Assembly (NCBI RefSeq): GCF_002082565.1
Contig: NZ_CP020562.1
Span: 2,852,001 to 2,916,000 of the forward strand
From: Halomonas sp. GT
Lineage (GTDB): Bacteria > Pseudomonadota > Gammaproteobacteria > Pseudomonadales > Halomonadaceae
Direction of reading: 5' to 3'
DNA length: 64,000 nucleotides
Shown here: piece after piece, positions 54,702 to 63,653 of the stretch
Layout of the letters: every line of letters starts with the position of its first letter
Position numbering within the stretch: position 1 is the stretch's first letter
Notes under the pieces: generated by a model
What the model was told of the DNA's origin: nothing
Database searches by the model: none
Seen by the model: the letters and a program-made list of their open reading frames with translations, nothing else
Made by a program: the position numbers and the translations under genes

Positions 54702-55433
54702 CTACTTCATTTCAAAGCCGCGTTTAACTAAAAAGTTACGCATGTGAGGACGCAGTTTTGAATCGAAGAGCGGCGTTAGGTTATGAGACCAGTCAGTGGT
54801 TTTGTTTCCGGTGCTGCGTGTTTGATAGTAAGCCTGCATAGTGCTGTCAAACGCCTCGACTTGCTCAGTATCTTCACAGTAAGTGTCTTCCTTGAGAATA
54901 GCCTCTACTGGTAGACGCGGCTTAACCTCAGGATCATGAGCCGGATAGCCAAGGCACATACCAAACACCGGATAAACATGGTCTGGCAAGTGCAAAAGCT
55001 CGCTGATCGCTTGGGGATTGTTGCGGATACCACCGATGTAACAAATCCCGAGCCCTTCAGACTCGGCGGCCACTGCAACGTTTTGTGCCATCAGAGCAGT
55101 ATCAACGGTGGCGACCAATAGCTGCTCTGTCATACCTCTTTCAACATTCGCCCCTGTCCGTTCGGACGCCTCTGTCGGGCGCTTCATATCCGCACAAAAT
55201 ACTAAAAAAACCGCGCTACTTGCGACATAGCTTTGGCCACCGGCGTATTCAGCAATCTTTTCACGATTCGCTGAGTTGGTAACATTAATAATAGTGTAGG
55301 CCTGAACATGGCTTGATGTCGCTGCGGCTTGGCCCGCTCTGACGAGCTCTAACAGCAGCCCACGCGGAACTTCCTGATCGGTAAATTTACGAATAGAGCG
55401 GTGGGATTGAAGTAGTTTGATTACATCATTCAT
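54702..55433 (-). CDS. nfsA: Oxygen-insensitive NADPH nitroreductase
   Basis: NfsA is an FMN-dependent two-electron nitroreductase and quinone reductase. The 243-residue protein matches NfsA across its length: SHRSIRKFTDQEVP (FMN-binding Arg-Ser), ATVDTALMAQNVAVAAESEG, GICYIGGIRNNPQAI and the C-terminal TDWSH ... LRPHMRNFL segments. I start at 55433 (GAGACGA upstream); 20 upstream in-frame codons lack homology. It is divergent from a methyltransferase gene. Confidence 0.92.
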   Translation of the reverse strand: MNDVIKLLQSHRSIRKFTDQEVPRGLLLELVRAGQAAATSSHVQAYTIINVTNSANREKIAEYAGGQSYVASSAVFLVFCADMKRPTEASERTGANVERGMTEQLLVATVDTALMAQNVAVAAESEGLGICYIGGIRNNPQAISELLHLPDHVYPVFGMCLGYPAHDPEVKPRLPVEAILKEDTYCEDTEQVEAFDSTMQAYYQTRSTGNKTTDWSHNLTPLFDSKLRPHMRNFLVKRGFEMK

Positions 55434-55613
55434 TTCGTCTCGCCTCTTGATACTTGATATAACGGATATGACGACTAAGTTGCTTCCGCCCATTTGGCGG
55501 TTCCATGCTTTTGCTCCAGAATTCAGGCTTAACGCATGTTATTGATGGCAAGCTATACTAAATGAAGCCATTGGGTCACCCCCTAAGATAAATAACGCCG
55601 CTAGGAAGCCAAT

Positions 55614-56381
55614 ATGTCTAACGCCCCTCACACACCGCAAGGGCAGGAATGGAACGCCAGCCACTATGCGGAACACGCGAATTTTGTTCCCACGTTGGGA
55701 AGCGATGTAATGAAGCTTTTAGCACCGCAGCCTGGACAGCGCATATTGGACCTTGGCTGCGGTGATGGCGCACTCACCGAACGCATTATTCAATTAGGTG
55801 CCGATGTGCTGGGTGTCGATGCCTCTGCAGAGATGGTCGCCGCAGCCCAACAGCGCGGGGTCACTGCACGGGTTGTCGATGGTCATCAGCTACCCTTTGA
55901 TCAAGAATTTGATGCGGTCTTTAGCAACGCAGCGTTGCACTGGATGCTGGACCCGCAAACAGTATTGGCCGGCGTAAAACGCGCACTAAAACCCGGCGGG
56001 CGTTTTGTTGCAGAGTTTGGGGGACATGGCAACGTGGCCGCTATTTGTACAGCGCTTATTGCCTCGCTGCAGTTTCGCGGCATTAGCTCACGTGGCCGTC
56101 ATCCTTGGTACTTTCCCACACCGGAAGAGTATACAAACCTGCTTCAAACGGCAGGCTTTCATGTCGATTCTATCGAGCTAATCCCTCGCCCCACACCACT
56201 TCCCACCGGAATTGCTGGCTGGCTCGAAACCTTTGCAAGCCCGTTTTTGCACGGGTTAGATGAAGACCTGCAAGACGCCATTATTGATAATACGATTAAC
56301 CTGCTCTCCCACAGCTTAAGTGATGGACAGGGCAACTGGACAGCCGATTACGTCAGACTGCGGGTCTCTGCCCACATCTGA
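55614..56381 (+). CDS. Class I SAM-dependent methyltransferase (trans-aconitate methyltransferase-like)
   Basis: This 255-residue protein has the SAM motif I ILDLGCGDGALTERI, an acidic VLGVDASAEMV and the FDAVFSNAALHWMLDP segment typical of trans-aconitate 2-methyltransferase and ubiquinone-type enzymes. Substrate not established. AGGAAG precedes the start. A shared hairpin (56411-56440) separates it from the alcohol dehydrogenase gene. Confidence 0.88.
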   Translation: MSNAPHTPQGQEWNASHYAEHANFVPTLGSDVMKLLAPQPGQRILDLGCGDGALTERIIQLGADVLGVDASAEMVAAAQQRGVTARVVDGHQLPFDQEFDAVFSNAALHWMLDPQTVLAGVKRALKPGGRFVAEFGGHGNVAAICTALIASLQFRGISSRGRHPWYFPTPEEYTNLLQTAGFHVDSIELIPRPTPLPTGIAGWLETFASPFLHGLDEDLQDAIIDNTINLLSHSLSDGQGNWTADYVRLRVSAHI

Positions 56382-56410
56382 TAGCCTCGACGCCCAGTAG
56401 TTCTCACGCG

Positions 56411-56440
56411 AAAACCCCACCGTTAGTCAACGGTGGGGTT
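56411..56440 (-). terminator. Terminator between methyltransferase and alcohol dehydrogenase genes
   Basis: A perfect 12-bp stem (AACCCCACCGTT / AACGGTGGGGTT, loop AGTC). On the minus strand it is followed by TTTT after the stem, so it chiefly stops the alcohol dehydrogenase transcript; it may work both ways. Confidence 0.88.
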
Positions 56441-56455
56441 ATTGATGACAACTCG

Positions 56456-57517
56456 CTACGCAGCAGTATCTTTCAGCGTTGCCATATCAATCACAAAGCG
56501 ATAGCGCACGTCACCTTTCTCCATACGCTCAAAGCCCTCATTGATGTTGTTAATATCCAGCATCTCAATATCGCAAGTGATGTTCTGCTCTGCACAAAGC
56601 TTGAGCAGCTCTTCCGTTTCAGCGATACCACCAATCAGCGAGCCAGCTACCACGCGACGCTTAAACACCAAATTGAATGCTTCAATAGCAGGCTCAATCG
56701 GTTCTAACAGGCCGACAATAATATGCGTGCCGTCATATTTCAGAGAAGTAAGGTAGGGGTTTAGGTCGTGCTGAACCGGAACGGTATCTAGCATGAAATC
56801 GAACGTTTCTGCGACAGCCTTCATTTGCGCCTGGTCACTGGATACCACTACGTGATCCGCACCATTGCGCTTTGCTTCTGCTACCTTGGCATCCGAGCGA
56901 GTAAAGACGGTGACTTCCGCACCCAATGCTTTGGCTAATTTCACGCCCATATGACCGAGGCCGCCCATGCCTATCACGCCTACTTTGTGACCTTTACCAA
57001 CGCCATGATGTTTGAGCGGTGAATACGTCGTAATTCCCGCACAGAGAATAGGTGCCGCGGAGGCTAGATCAATACCCTCAGGCATTTGCAGCACAAAATG
57101 CTCACTCACCACGATGGCATCTGAATAGCCGCCTTGGGTTAGCGTGCCGTCTTGGCGGTCAGGGCTGCCGTAGGTCATCGTAAACCCTTCCAGGCAGTAT
57201 TGCTCCACGCCATCTTTACAAGCAGAACAGGTGCGGCAAGAGTCGACCATGCAACCTACGCCGACTAAATCACCCGCCTTAAAACGTGTCACCTCATCAC
57301 CAACAGCGGTTACACGGCCGACAATCTCATGGCCAGGTACCACAGGGTATTGACTCATGCCCCAGTCATCGCGGGCAAAGTGTAGGTCACTGTGGCAAAC
57401 ACCGCAGTAAAGGATTTCAATGGCAACATCATCTGGACGGGGCTCACGCCGATCAAAGGTGAATGGCGCGAGTGGTTTATCAGCAGAAAAGGCAGCATAA
57501 GATTTTGCTTGGCTCAT
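56456..57517 (-). CDS. Zinc-dependent NAD(P)H alcohol dehydrogenase (YahK-like)
   Basis: This 353-residue medium-chain dehydrogenase belongs to the cinnamyl-alcohol dehydrogenase branch like E. coli YahK. The catalytic zinc ligands are C38, C41, H63 and E64 (GHE); the structural zinc is bound by C94, C97, C100 and C108. The nucleotide site is GMGGLGHMGVKLAKALG. It probably reduces aldehydes with NADPH. AAGGAG precedes the start. It is divergent from an AraC regulator, the same layout as yqhD/yqhC. Confidence 0.93.
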   Translation of the reverse strand: MSQAKSYAAFSADKPLAPFTFDRREPRPDDVAIEILYCGVCHSDLHFARDDWGMSQYPVVPGHEIVGRVTAVGDEVTRFKAGDLVGVGCMVDSCRTCSACKDGVEQYCLEGFTMTYGSPDRQDGTLTQGGYSDAIVVSEHFVLQMPEGIDLASAAPILCAGITTYSPLKHHGVGKGHKVGVIGMGGLGHMGVKLAKALGAEVTVFTRSDAKVAEAKRNGADHVVVSSDQAQMKAVAETFDFMLDTVPVQHDLNPYLTSLKYDGTHIIVGLLEPIEPAIEAFNLVFKRRVVAGSLIGGIAETEELLKLCAEQNITCDIEMLDINNINEGFERMEKGDVRYRFVIDMATLKDTAA

Positions 57518-57711
57518 GGAAACTCCTTAACAAGTATTCCGCAAAACGAGAAAGTGTTTTCATTATTCGCTGCTAAGCACCAGATAGCGATGAACGAAGC
57601 TACGTATTTTTTGCTCATTCCTCCATCAGCACGCAACAAAATAACAAAAAACCTCAAAAAAACATCATAATTGTCGTTTAGCTCTAATGTACACTCAGGT
57701 TAGGAGTTTCT

Positions 57712-58608
57712 ATGGTGGCCAACACAGAACTCGTCGGCAACGCACTCGCTGATTTGATCTCACCGCTAGTAACGGGGGATGGGCTAAGTGTGTCTCGGTT
57801 GCCCAGAGTGGGGCTACTTTGCCTTGGGCGGCGTCAAGAACGAACCCCGTTGATGTACGAACCTAGTCTTATCATCATCGCCCAAGGTCGCAAAATAGGC
57901 TATTTAGGCGATCGTGAGATTCATTACAATCCTGGCCACTATCTCGTACAAACCCTGCCGCTACCCTTTGAGTGTGAAACTCACGGCTCGCCGGAGGCAC
58001 CTTTGCTAGGTATATCGGTGAAGCTAGACCCAGCGTTACTGAGTGAGATGGTCACCGCTATGGGCGATATGAGCCATTCACACCTGGCTCCTAAGCCGAT
58101 GGCGTCAGTGGCAATGAATGACGGCATGCAAGCCGCGGTGTTGCGCTTGGCAAATGCATTACACGATGAAATCGAGTGCATTGCCATGGGCGAAGCTAGG
58201 ATACGAGAGGTGGTGTTTGAAGCGTTAAAAGGCGAGCAAGGCCGCGCCTTACGCGCACTGGTTAAAGGCCACGGTCACTATTCACGTATTGTGCAGGTGC
58301 TATCGCAGTTGCATGTCCATTTTGCTGAGGACTTTACCGTCGACCAGTTAGCCCAGCAGGCCAATATGAGCATATCGACGTTTCACCAGCACTTTAAGCA
58401 GATTACACGTTCGTCACCCGCGCAGTATTTAAAAAGACTGCGCCTACTTAAGGCGCAGCAACTGTTGTTGCAGGATAGCCACAATGTGAACCAAGCGGCA
58501 CAAGCGGTCGGTTATCGCAGCGTGCCTCAATTTAGCAGAGACTATAAGCGCTACTTTGGAGCATCACCGCTGCAGCATAAGCGCCAGGAGCAGGCCCTGC
58601 GTGCCTAA
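57712..58608 (+). CDS. AraC-family regulator (YqhC-like)
   Basis: This 298-residue protein has an N-terminal AraC_N domain (YEPSLIIIAQGRKIGYLGDR, then a cupin fold and a C-terminal part) and a C-terminal double HTH (FTVDQLAQQANMSISTFHQH; VNQAAQAVGYRSVPQFSRDY). This domain pair matches YqhC, which senses aldehydes and controls yqhD. The divergent alcohol dehydrogenase is the likely target. TAGGAG precedes the start. Confidence 0.9.
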   Translation: MVANTELVGNALADLISPLVTGDGLSVSRLPRVGLLCLGRRQERTPLMYEPSLIIIAQGRKIGYLGDREIHYNPGHYLVQTLPLPFECETHGSPEAPLLGISVKLDPALLSEMVTAMGDMSHSHLAPKPMASVAMNDGMQAAVLRLANALHDEIECIAMGEARIREVVFEALKGEQGRALRALVKGHGHYSRIVQVLSQLHVHFAEDFTVDQLAQQANMSISTFHQHFKQITRSSPAQYLKRLRLLKAQQLLLQDSHNVNQAAQAVGYRSVPQFSRDYKRYFGASPLQHKRQEQALRA

Positions 58609-58655
58609 CCATACCCGCTAACATTCCCTAGTTTAGATATTTTCCCAGAACACGT

Positions 58656-59081
58656 TTACTTGGCAAAAATCTGGCCCTGATCTTTAAACGCTTTAAACTC
58701 CAACGCATTACCACAGGGGTCGAGTAAGAACATGGTGGCTTGCTCCCCTACTTCGCCTTTAAAGCGAATGTATGGCGCAATCACGAAATCGGTATTCCGC
58801 GTTTTTAAGCGCTCGGCTAAGGCTTCCCACTCACCCCATTCTAGAATCACACCAAAGTGTGGCACCGGTACATTATGACCATCGACTGGGTTGGTGTGGG
58901 CACTCTGCTGGCCGGGTGTTTTCGGATGTTCATGAATCACCAACTGATGGCCGAAGAAATTAAAGTCGACCCAGTGATCGCTAGAGCGCCCTTCTTCCAG
59001 GCCAAATACATCGTTATAGAATGCTCGGGCTAGGGCGACATCGTAAACAGGGATGGCGAGATGAAAAGGGGAAAGACTCAT
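58656..59081 (-). CDS. VOC-family (glyoxalase-like) protein
   Basis: This 141-residue protein starts SPFHLAIPVYDVALARAFYN and contains DHWVDFNFFGHQLVIHEHP and a C-terminal TMFLLDPCGNALEFKAF, the VOC metal-binding halves. AGGAGATAACC precedes the ATG at 59081; an in-frame upstream ATG is less well placed. The divergent LysR gene 182 bp away may control it. Confidence 0.87.
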   Translation of the reverse strand: MSLSPFHLAIPVYDVALARAFYNDVFGLEEGRSSDHWVDFNFFGHQLVIHEHPKTPGQQSAHTNPVDGHNVPVPHFGVILEWGEWEALAERLKTRNTDFVIAPYIRFKGEVGEQATMFLLDPCGNALEFKAFKDQGQIFAK

Positions 59082-59263
59082 GGTTATCTCCTGTTGCAGC
59101 GCATTTATTCGTTGCGTTATTTGCAATGGTCAGCCGCATTCCGCTGCCACTGTGTAGCCATCCTAGAGCGCGCTATGCAAAAATAAAATCAATTGTTTTT
59201 TGACCCATCCACAAATATTTTTGATGAGTGTTCTTATGACAGTCCTTATGACAGTAACAACGA

Positions 59264-60136
59264 ATGATACGAGAACTTAAAACGCTAGTAGCCGTGGCGC
59301 AGCACGGTACATTTGCGGCAGCAGGTCTCCAGGTTGGCCTCACCCAAGCCGCAGTAAGTGCTCAAATGAAGCGCCTGGAAGAGGGCCTCGGCATTGTGCT
59401 ATTTGAACGCAGCGGCCGAACTGCGGTGCTTACCCAGCGGGGCGAAGAAACGTTGTTTCAGGCCCAAACTCTACTAGCGTTATACGCCACGCTAGGCGCT
59501 TCACCGTCAGGCCAAGGGCTTGGCAGCCGTATTTCTATTGGTGCTATTGCCTCTATCCAGCGTAGCGTATTGCCAGATATTGTAGCGCGCTTTCATCAGC
59601 AATTTTCCGAGTGTCGCACCCGTATCGTGCCAGGTCTTTCCATGGACTTAATGAACCAGGTAGATGCAGGCGAGCTGGATATGGCTGTTATTATTCGGCC
59701 ACCTTTTTCGCTGCATAGCGATCTGTGTTGGACGCCCCTTGCCCACGAGCCGTTTCGCTTGCTTGTCCCGCAAGCGTTACCCGATGATGGCTGGCGGCAG
59801 TTGCTAGCCCACTACCCTTTTGTTCGCTACGACCGCGCTTCTTTTGGTGGACGCCAAGTAGACCGTTTTTTAAGGGACAACCACTGCCAAGTTCGCGACG
59901 TGTGTGAGCTGGACGAGCTTGAAGCCATTGTGAAGTTGGTAGGTAACGCGGTGGGCGTTGCTTTAGTACCACAGCCGATAGCGCTAAAACGCTGGCCCCA
60001 AACAGTTCGCGCCATCTCGTTAGAAGAGCATACGTTTCATCGGGATATTGGGTTAGTGCATCGCGCTGCTGGCCACCTAAGCGAACCTGCCCGTGCATTT
60101 GCCCAGCTTCTAGCTGAATCATCACAGCCTCTATAA
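59264..60136 (+). CDS. LysR-family transcriptional regulator
   Basis: This 290-residue LysR protein has the N-terminal HTH GTFAAAGLQVGLTQAAVSAQM and a long effector domain with ISIGAIASIQRSVLPDIVARF. No strong ribosome-binding site precedes the ATG. A 12-bp tandem duplication (59233-59255, CTTATGACAGTC) ends 8 bp before the start. It is divergent from the VOC gene, its probable target. Confidence 0.9.
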   Translation: MIRELKTLVAVAQHGTFAAAGLQVGLTQAAVSAQMKRLEEGLGIVLFERSGRTAVLTQRGEETLFQAQTLLALYATLGASPSGQGLGSRISIGAIASIQRSVLPDIVARFHQQFSECRTRIVPGLSMDLMNQVDAGELDMAVIIRPPFSLHSDLCWTPLAHEPFRLLVPQALPDDGWRQLLAHYPFVRYDRASFGGRQVDRFLRDNHCQVRDVCELDELEAIVKLVGNAVGVALVPQPIALKRWPQTVRAISLEEHTFHRDIGLVHRAAGHLSEPARAFAQLLAESSQPL

Positions 60137-60177
60137 ACTGCGAACGTTCAACTGCCATTGATAAAGAGATTTAGCTC

Positions 60178-60390
60178 ATGAACCCCGAAGACCTTGAGAA
60201 GCTGGTAACGCGTACCATGCCCTTTGGCAAATACGAAGGCTGGCTTATTGCCGATTTGCCTGGCCCTTATTTGAACTGGTTTGCTCGGGAAGGATTTCCA
60301 AAAGGAGAAATTGGTCAACTCCTGCATTTAATGCATGAAATCGACCACAATGGTTTGAGTGACTTGCTAACCCCGCTGCGCAAAAACTGA
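60178..60390 (+). CDS. DUF3820-family small protein
   Basis: This 70-residue protein carries the DUF3820 signature MPFGKYEGWLIADLPGPYLN and ends in a helix with LHLMHEIDHNG. DUF3820 members are predicted quorum-sensing-regulated factors and often lie next to nucleases; here the neighbours are a LysR gene and a small unknown gene. AAAGAG precedes the start. Confidence 0.88.
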   Translation: MNPEDLEKLVTRTMPFGKYEGWLIADLPGPYLNWFAREGFPKGEIGQLLHLMHEIDHNGLSDLLTPLRKN

Positions 60391-60397
60391 TTTTATT

Positions 60398-60430
60398 TTA
60401 AAACTTTTTCTTAAAACTTTTTCTTAAAAC
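60398..60430. repeat. 13-bp tandem repeat (2.5 copies)
   Basis: TTAAAACTTTTTC is repeated twice exactly, then TTAAAAC. The third partial copy ends on the first base of the stop codon of the downstream minus-strand gene (60430-60780). Confidence 0.8.
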
Positions 60431-60780
60431 TAAGAGCGACACCATTCGTTAATGGCTTGCTCACGTTCGACATAGTAAAACGCTTCTTGTTGGGATGGCG
60501 CTGAAGGAAAACGTCCTAGTTCCACGGCAAGCTCAAAAAAGCCTGCCGCTGGAAGCCCTTTGCCGCTCCGGCTAATCACAAGCGTTGCAATAAAAGGCTT
60601 TCCTGCGGCGGCGTCTTCTCTCATTAGCTGTTCGAGTGCTTGTGCAATACGCTGAATAGTTCTGGGTGGCGAAAGGCCTAGGGCATTCGCCGCTTGCTGG
60701 TAGGTTATAGGTAACGCACTGCTCGGTGTCGTCGCCAGTAACTCTCGCAAGGGTGGTGCTAATGCAGTCGCTAATGTCAT
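60430..60780 (-). CDS. Unknown protein with winged-helix-like N-terminus
   Basis: I do not recognise this 116-residue protein. Residues 23-55 (ITYQQAANALGLSPPRTIQR, continuing IAQALEQLM) look like a DNA-binding helix pair. The C-terminal half has SRSGKGLPAAGFFELAVELG and is globular. TAAGGC precedes the start. It has no operon partner. Its stop overlaps a 13-bp tandem repeat. Confidence 0.6.
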   Translation of the reverse strand: MTLATALAPPLRELLATTPSSALPITYQQAANALGLSPPRTIQRIAQALEQLMREDAAAGKPFIATLVISRSGKGLPAAGFFELAVELGRFPSAPSQQEAFYYVEREQAINEWCRS

Positions 60781-60974
60781 GCTTGCCTTAATCTCTCAAA
60801 TTGTAAAAAGCTCGAGTCGTAAAACGTACGTCTATTTGCATCACAGCGACTACTTGCGCTACTGATAACAGCAGAATAGTAGGGTGTCTTAGCCCACTCG
60901 TCTAACGAAGACAGATAGACTGCCGCAACCTATGCTAAGTAAGTCAACATCGTATTAATCATGAGGGAAGACAT

Positions 60975-61742
60975 ATGGCAAAGGAGCGCTCAGCACGTTC
61001 GCGTAGAGGAGGCGTTTGGCCAACGCTGCTGGCCTGGCTCAGTGTTATTGCACTAATCGCATCAGCCCTATTAATGGCTGGTGCTGGGCCAGCCTATCGC
61101 TGGGAGTTAATTGGCCTGGGCGACGCCTTCAACCTGATGCGTAATGGTGTCTATGCAGCAACCGTAGCCGTGGCAGTCAGCATCTTGCTGTTGCTCATCA
61201 GCGCCCTTGCCCGCCGCCTGGGCGCTGGCATAGTGGCTATCTTCGTTATTGTTGCAACCGCTGCTTTGCTATATATGCCTTGGCAGCAATGGCAACGCGC
61301 ACAGCAGGCACCGGCCATTCATGACATTACCACCGACACGCAAAACCCACCCGACTTTGTCGCGTTAAGAGACGCTCGCGAGGCAGCGCCTAATGCGGTT
61401 GATTACCCTGGCGAAGCCACCGCGCGCCAGCAACAAAATGCTTATCCTAATGTACAGTCTTTACAGGTAACTGCGCCTAAAGCGACCGTTCTTGCGGCAG
61501 CTCAGGCTGAAGTAGAAGCGTCCGGCTGGCAGATCGCCGCGATAACAGACAGTACTATCGAAGCGACCGCAACAACCCGCTGGTTTGGCTTTGAAGATGA
61601 CATCATCATTCGTCTCACTGAACAACAAAATGGCGTGCAGGTGGACATGCGCTCAGCATCCCGACTGGGAGCCAGCGATGTCGGCACCAACGCGCTGCGT
61701 ATCGAGACCTTCCTGAATAATCTGGGTAAGCGGTTAGAATAA
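60975..61742 (+). CDS. DUF1499-family membrane protein
   Basis: This 255-residue protein has three N-terminal hydrophobic helices (about residues 15-37, 55-78, 82-100) and a C-terminal DUF1499 domain of about 150 residues. The family segments are DITTDTQNPPDFVALRDARE and IEATATTRWFGFEDDIIIRL. The domain probably lies in the periplasm. Function unknown. GAGGGA precedes the start. Confidence 0.88.
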   Translation: MAKERSARSRRGGVWPTLLAWLSVIALIASALLMAGAGPAYRWELIGLGDAFNLMRNGVYAATVAVAVSILLLLISALARRLGAGIVAIFVIVATAALLYMPWQQWQRAQQAPAIHDITTDTQNPPDFVALRDAREAAPNAVDYPGEATARQQQNAYPNVQSLQVTAPKATVLAAAQAEVEASGWQIAAITDSTIEATATTRWFGFEDDIIIRLTEQQNGVQVDMRSASRLGASDVGTNALRIETFLNNLGKRLE

Positions 61743-61797
61743 TGGTCTTATCCGATGCGGCTTTCATATGTCGACTGGTGTAACGGTAGCAAACCAA

Positions 61798-61838
61798 TTT
61801 CAGTGCATTTCTTTCAGTGCATTTCTTTCAGTGCATTT
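61798..61838. repeat. 14-bp tandem repeat (about 3 copies)
   Basis: CAGTGCATTTCTTT is repeated twice exactly (61801-61828), followed by CAGTGCATTT. The stop codon of the minus-strand RHH gene (61828-61830) falls inside the array. Confidence 0.85.
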
Positions 61839-62190
61839 GGTTAGTACGCGTGGCCGCTTCTCTGCTCAGAATTTGCTGCGCGTCTAACGAGCCAATGGCT
61901 ACCTCTACATTTTTTGGAATATCACCACTAAGTTGTAGCGCTTGGTAGCGCAGCGCGCAGACACGCAAAAATGAGGTGAAATTTCCAAGATCGTGGCCAG
62001 CATCAATCGACTCATGATAGAGCCGCGTGATGAGTTGAGCCGTGTTCATCCCATCTCGTTGAGCCATCTCTTCCAGGAGGTGCCAGAAGTAGTTTTCCAT
62101 GCGAACGCTAGTCACCATGCCATCAATGCGCAGTGAGTGTGTGGCGCTGCGCCATAGCTCAGGGTCTGCATCAATAAACAGTTTGCACAT
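61828..62190 (-). CDS. Ribbon-helix-helix domain protein
   Basis: This 120-residue protein has the RHH_4 domain: ATHSLRIDGMVTSVRMENYF followed by HLLEEMAQRDGMNTAQLITRL (about residues 16-60). RHH proteins bind DNA as dimers and often repress neighbouring genes. The C-terminal region includes LGNFTSFLRVCALRY. GAGAG precedes the start. Its 3' end lies in a tandem repeat; a 3-unit degenerate repeat (62204-62240) lies in its leader. Confidence 0.82.
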   Translation of the reverse strand: MCKLFIDADPELWRSATHSLRIDGMVTSVRMENYFWHLLEEMAQRDGMNTAQLITRLYHESIDAGHDLGNFTSFLRVCALRYQALQLSGDIPKNVEVAIGSLDAQQILSREAATRTNQMH

Positions 62191-62203
62191 CGCTATGCTC
62201 TCT

Positions 62204-62240
62204 CTGCTATCAAGCTCTCTGCTACAAGCTCTGCTATCGA
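62204..62240. repeat. Degenerate tandem repeat in RHH leader
   Basis: Units of the form GCTCTCTGCTATCAA, GCTCTCTGCTACAA and GCTCTGCTATCGA follow each other 14 bp upstream of the RHH start codon (minus strand). Confidence 0.65.
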
Positions 62241-62330
62241 GTAAATTGCCTGCTCTTCAGCATAGCGGCTAACAGAAAACGCGCCCAACCGCGTTGAACT
62301 CAATATCGCTGGGCGCGAAAGGGGTCGCCT

Positions 62331-62362
62331 ATTAGTACTACTTATCATTAGTACTACTTATC
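62331..62362. repeat. 16-bp perfect tandem duplication
   Basis: ATTAGTACTACTTATC occurs twice in immediate succession. The stop codon of the DJ-1/PfpI gene (62354-62356) lies in the second copy, so the duplicated unit begins within the coding end. Confidence 0.85.
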
Positions 62363-62923
62363 CAATAGCGCCATAAATTGAGCAAGCCAAGCAGGGTGTG
62401 CAGGCCATGCAGGTGCAGTGACCAAGTTGCCATCCGTCACTGCATCGGTGACCTCCAGGTTTGCAAAGTGGCCACCAGCAAGTTCCACTTCTGGCTGGCA
62501 AGCCGGATAAGCGGAACACTGCTTGCCTTCTAGAACCTTCGCTGCTGCCAGCAACTGGGCGCCATGACAGATAGCAGCGACAGGCTTCTGGGCTTCAAAA
62601 AAGTGCTTCACCATCGCCAGTACGTCTTGATTTAAACGCAGATATTCTGGTGCACGACCACCAGGAACCACCAAGGCGTCGTAGTCTGCGGGGTTAACTT
62701 TGGCAAAATCGGCATTCAGAGCGAAACGATGGCCGGGCTTTTCAGTGTACGTTTGGTCACCTTCAAAATCATGAATTGCCGTTGCCACGGTATCACCGGC
62801 TACTTTGTCGGGACACACCGCGTCGACTTGATGCCCAACCGCCATTAGCGCCTGGAAAGGCACCATTGTTTCGTAATCTTCAGTGAAATCACCGGTAATC
62901 ATTAAAATTCGCTTGTTGCTCAT
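62354..62923 (-). CDS. DJ-1/PfpI-family protein
   Basis: This 189-residue protein has the DJ-1/PfpI core with the nucleophile cysteine in [16 protein letters not shown] and the acidic [12 protein letters not shown]. Members are proteases, glyoxalases, chaperones or deglycases; which applies here is not clear. AAGGAG precedes the ATG at 62923; 23 in-frame codons upstream are unlikely to be translated. It is divergent from arfB. Confidence 0.88.
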   Translation of the reverse strand: MSNKRILMITGDFTEDYETMVPFQALMAVGHQVDAVCPDKVAGDTVATAIHDFEGDQTYTEKPGHRFALNADFAKVNPADYDALVVPGGRAPEYLRLNQDVLAMVKHFFEAQKPVAAICHGAQLLAAAKVLEGKQCSAYPACQPEVELAGGHFANLEVTDAVTDGNLVTAPAWPAHPAWLAQFMALLDK

Positions 62924-63133
62924 CTCACTTCTCCTTGTCGTTATTGATCGAGGCGCAAAGCACGCGCATGGCGTGTTCAATGAGAGTAGCAAGCACGGTT
63001 ATGCAGCGGGTAGTAAGCCGCTACTACATGTAAATTCGGCGACGATGAAAGATAATAGGTCACCCGCCTCTAATCGGCTCCTTTGGGGGAAGTGTACTAG
63101 CCTTACGAGCCACACGCGACATAAAGGAACTGA

Positions 63134-63550
63134 ATGCTCACTATCTCAAATAACGTGACGATAGCGGACTGGGAAATCGATATTAGTCAGATCAGAGCTC
63201 AAGGCTCGGGCGGCCAAAACGTCAATAAAGTCGCCTCTGCGGTGCATTTACGTTTCGATATTCAAAGCTCTACGCTACCGCCAATTTACAAAGAGCGACT
63301 AATGGCTCTGTCTGATCAGCGAATCAGTAAAGAGGGCGTGGTGATTATCAAAGCGCAGAGTTATCGCACCCTGGAATTGAATAAAGAGGATGCGCTTGCA
63401 CGCTTAAAAGCACTGATTCAAAGTGCAGGCAAGCAGCAGAAAACACGGCGTCCAACTAAGCCCACCAAAGGCTCACAGCGACGCCGCGTGGATCACAAAA
63501 CTCGTAAAGGCAAAACGAAGTCGCTGCGTGGTAAAGTGCCACTCTCATAA
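63134..63550 (+). CDS. arfB: Alternative ribosome-rescue factor ArfB (peptidyl-tRNA hydrolase)
   Basis: ArfB releases stalled peptides from ribosomes lacking a stop codon in the A site. The 138-residue protein has the GGQ motif at residues 26-28 (GSGGQNVNK) and a long basic, disordered tail (about residues 100-138) that enters the mRNA channel. AAAGGAA precedes the start. The length matches the E. coli protein of 140 residues. Confidence 0.95.
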   Translation: MLTISNNVTIADWEIDISQIRAQGSGGQNVNKVASAVHLRFDIQSSTLPPIYKERLMALSDQRISKEGVVIIKAQSYRTLELNKEDALARLKALIQSAGKQQKTRRPTKPTKGSQRRRVDHKTRKGKTKSLRGKVPLS

Positions 63551-63653
63551 GACGTGAACTGAATTTAAGCTGCGCACTGTCCATAAGAGGTGAACAGAGT
63601 AAGTAATGCTCACCTAGCGCCGTTTTCTCACTACTGCATTGAGCTTAGCCATC

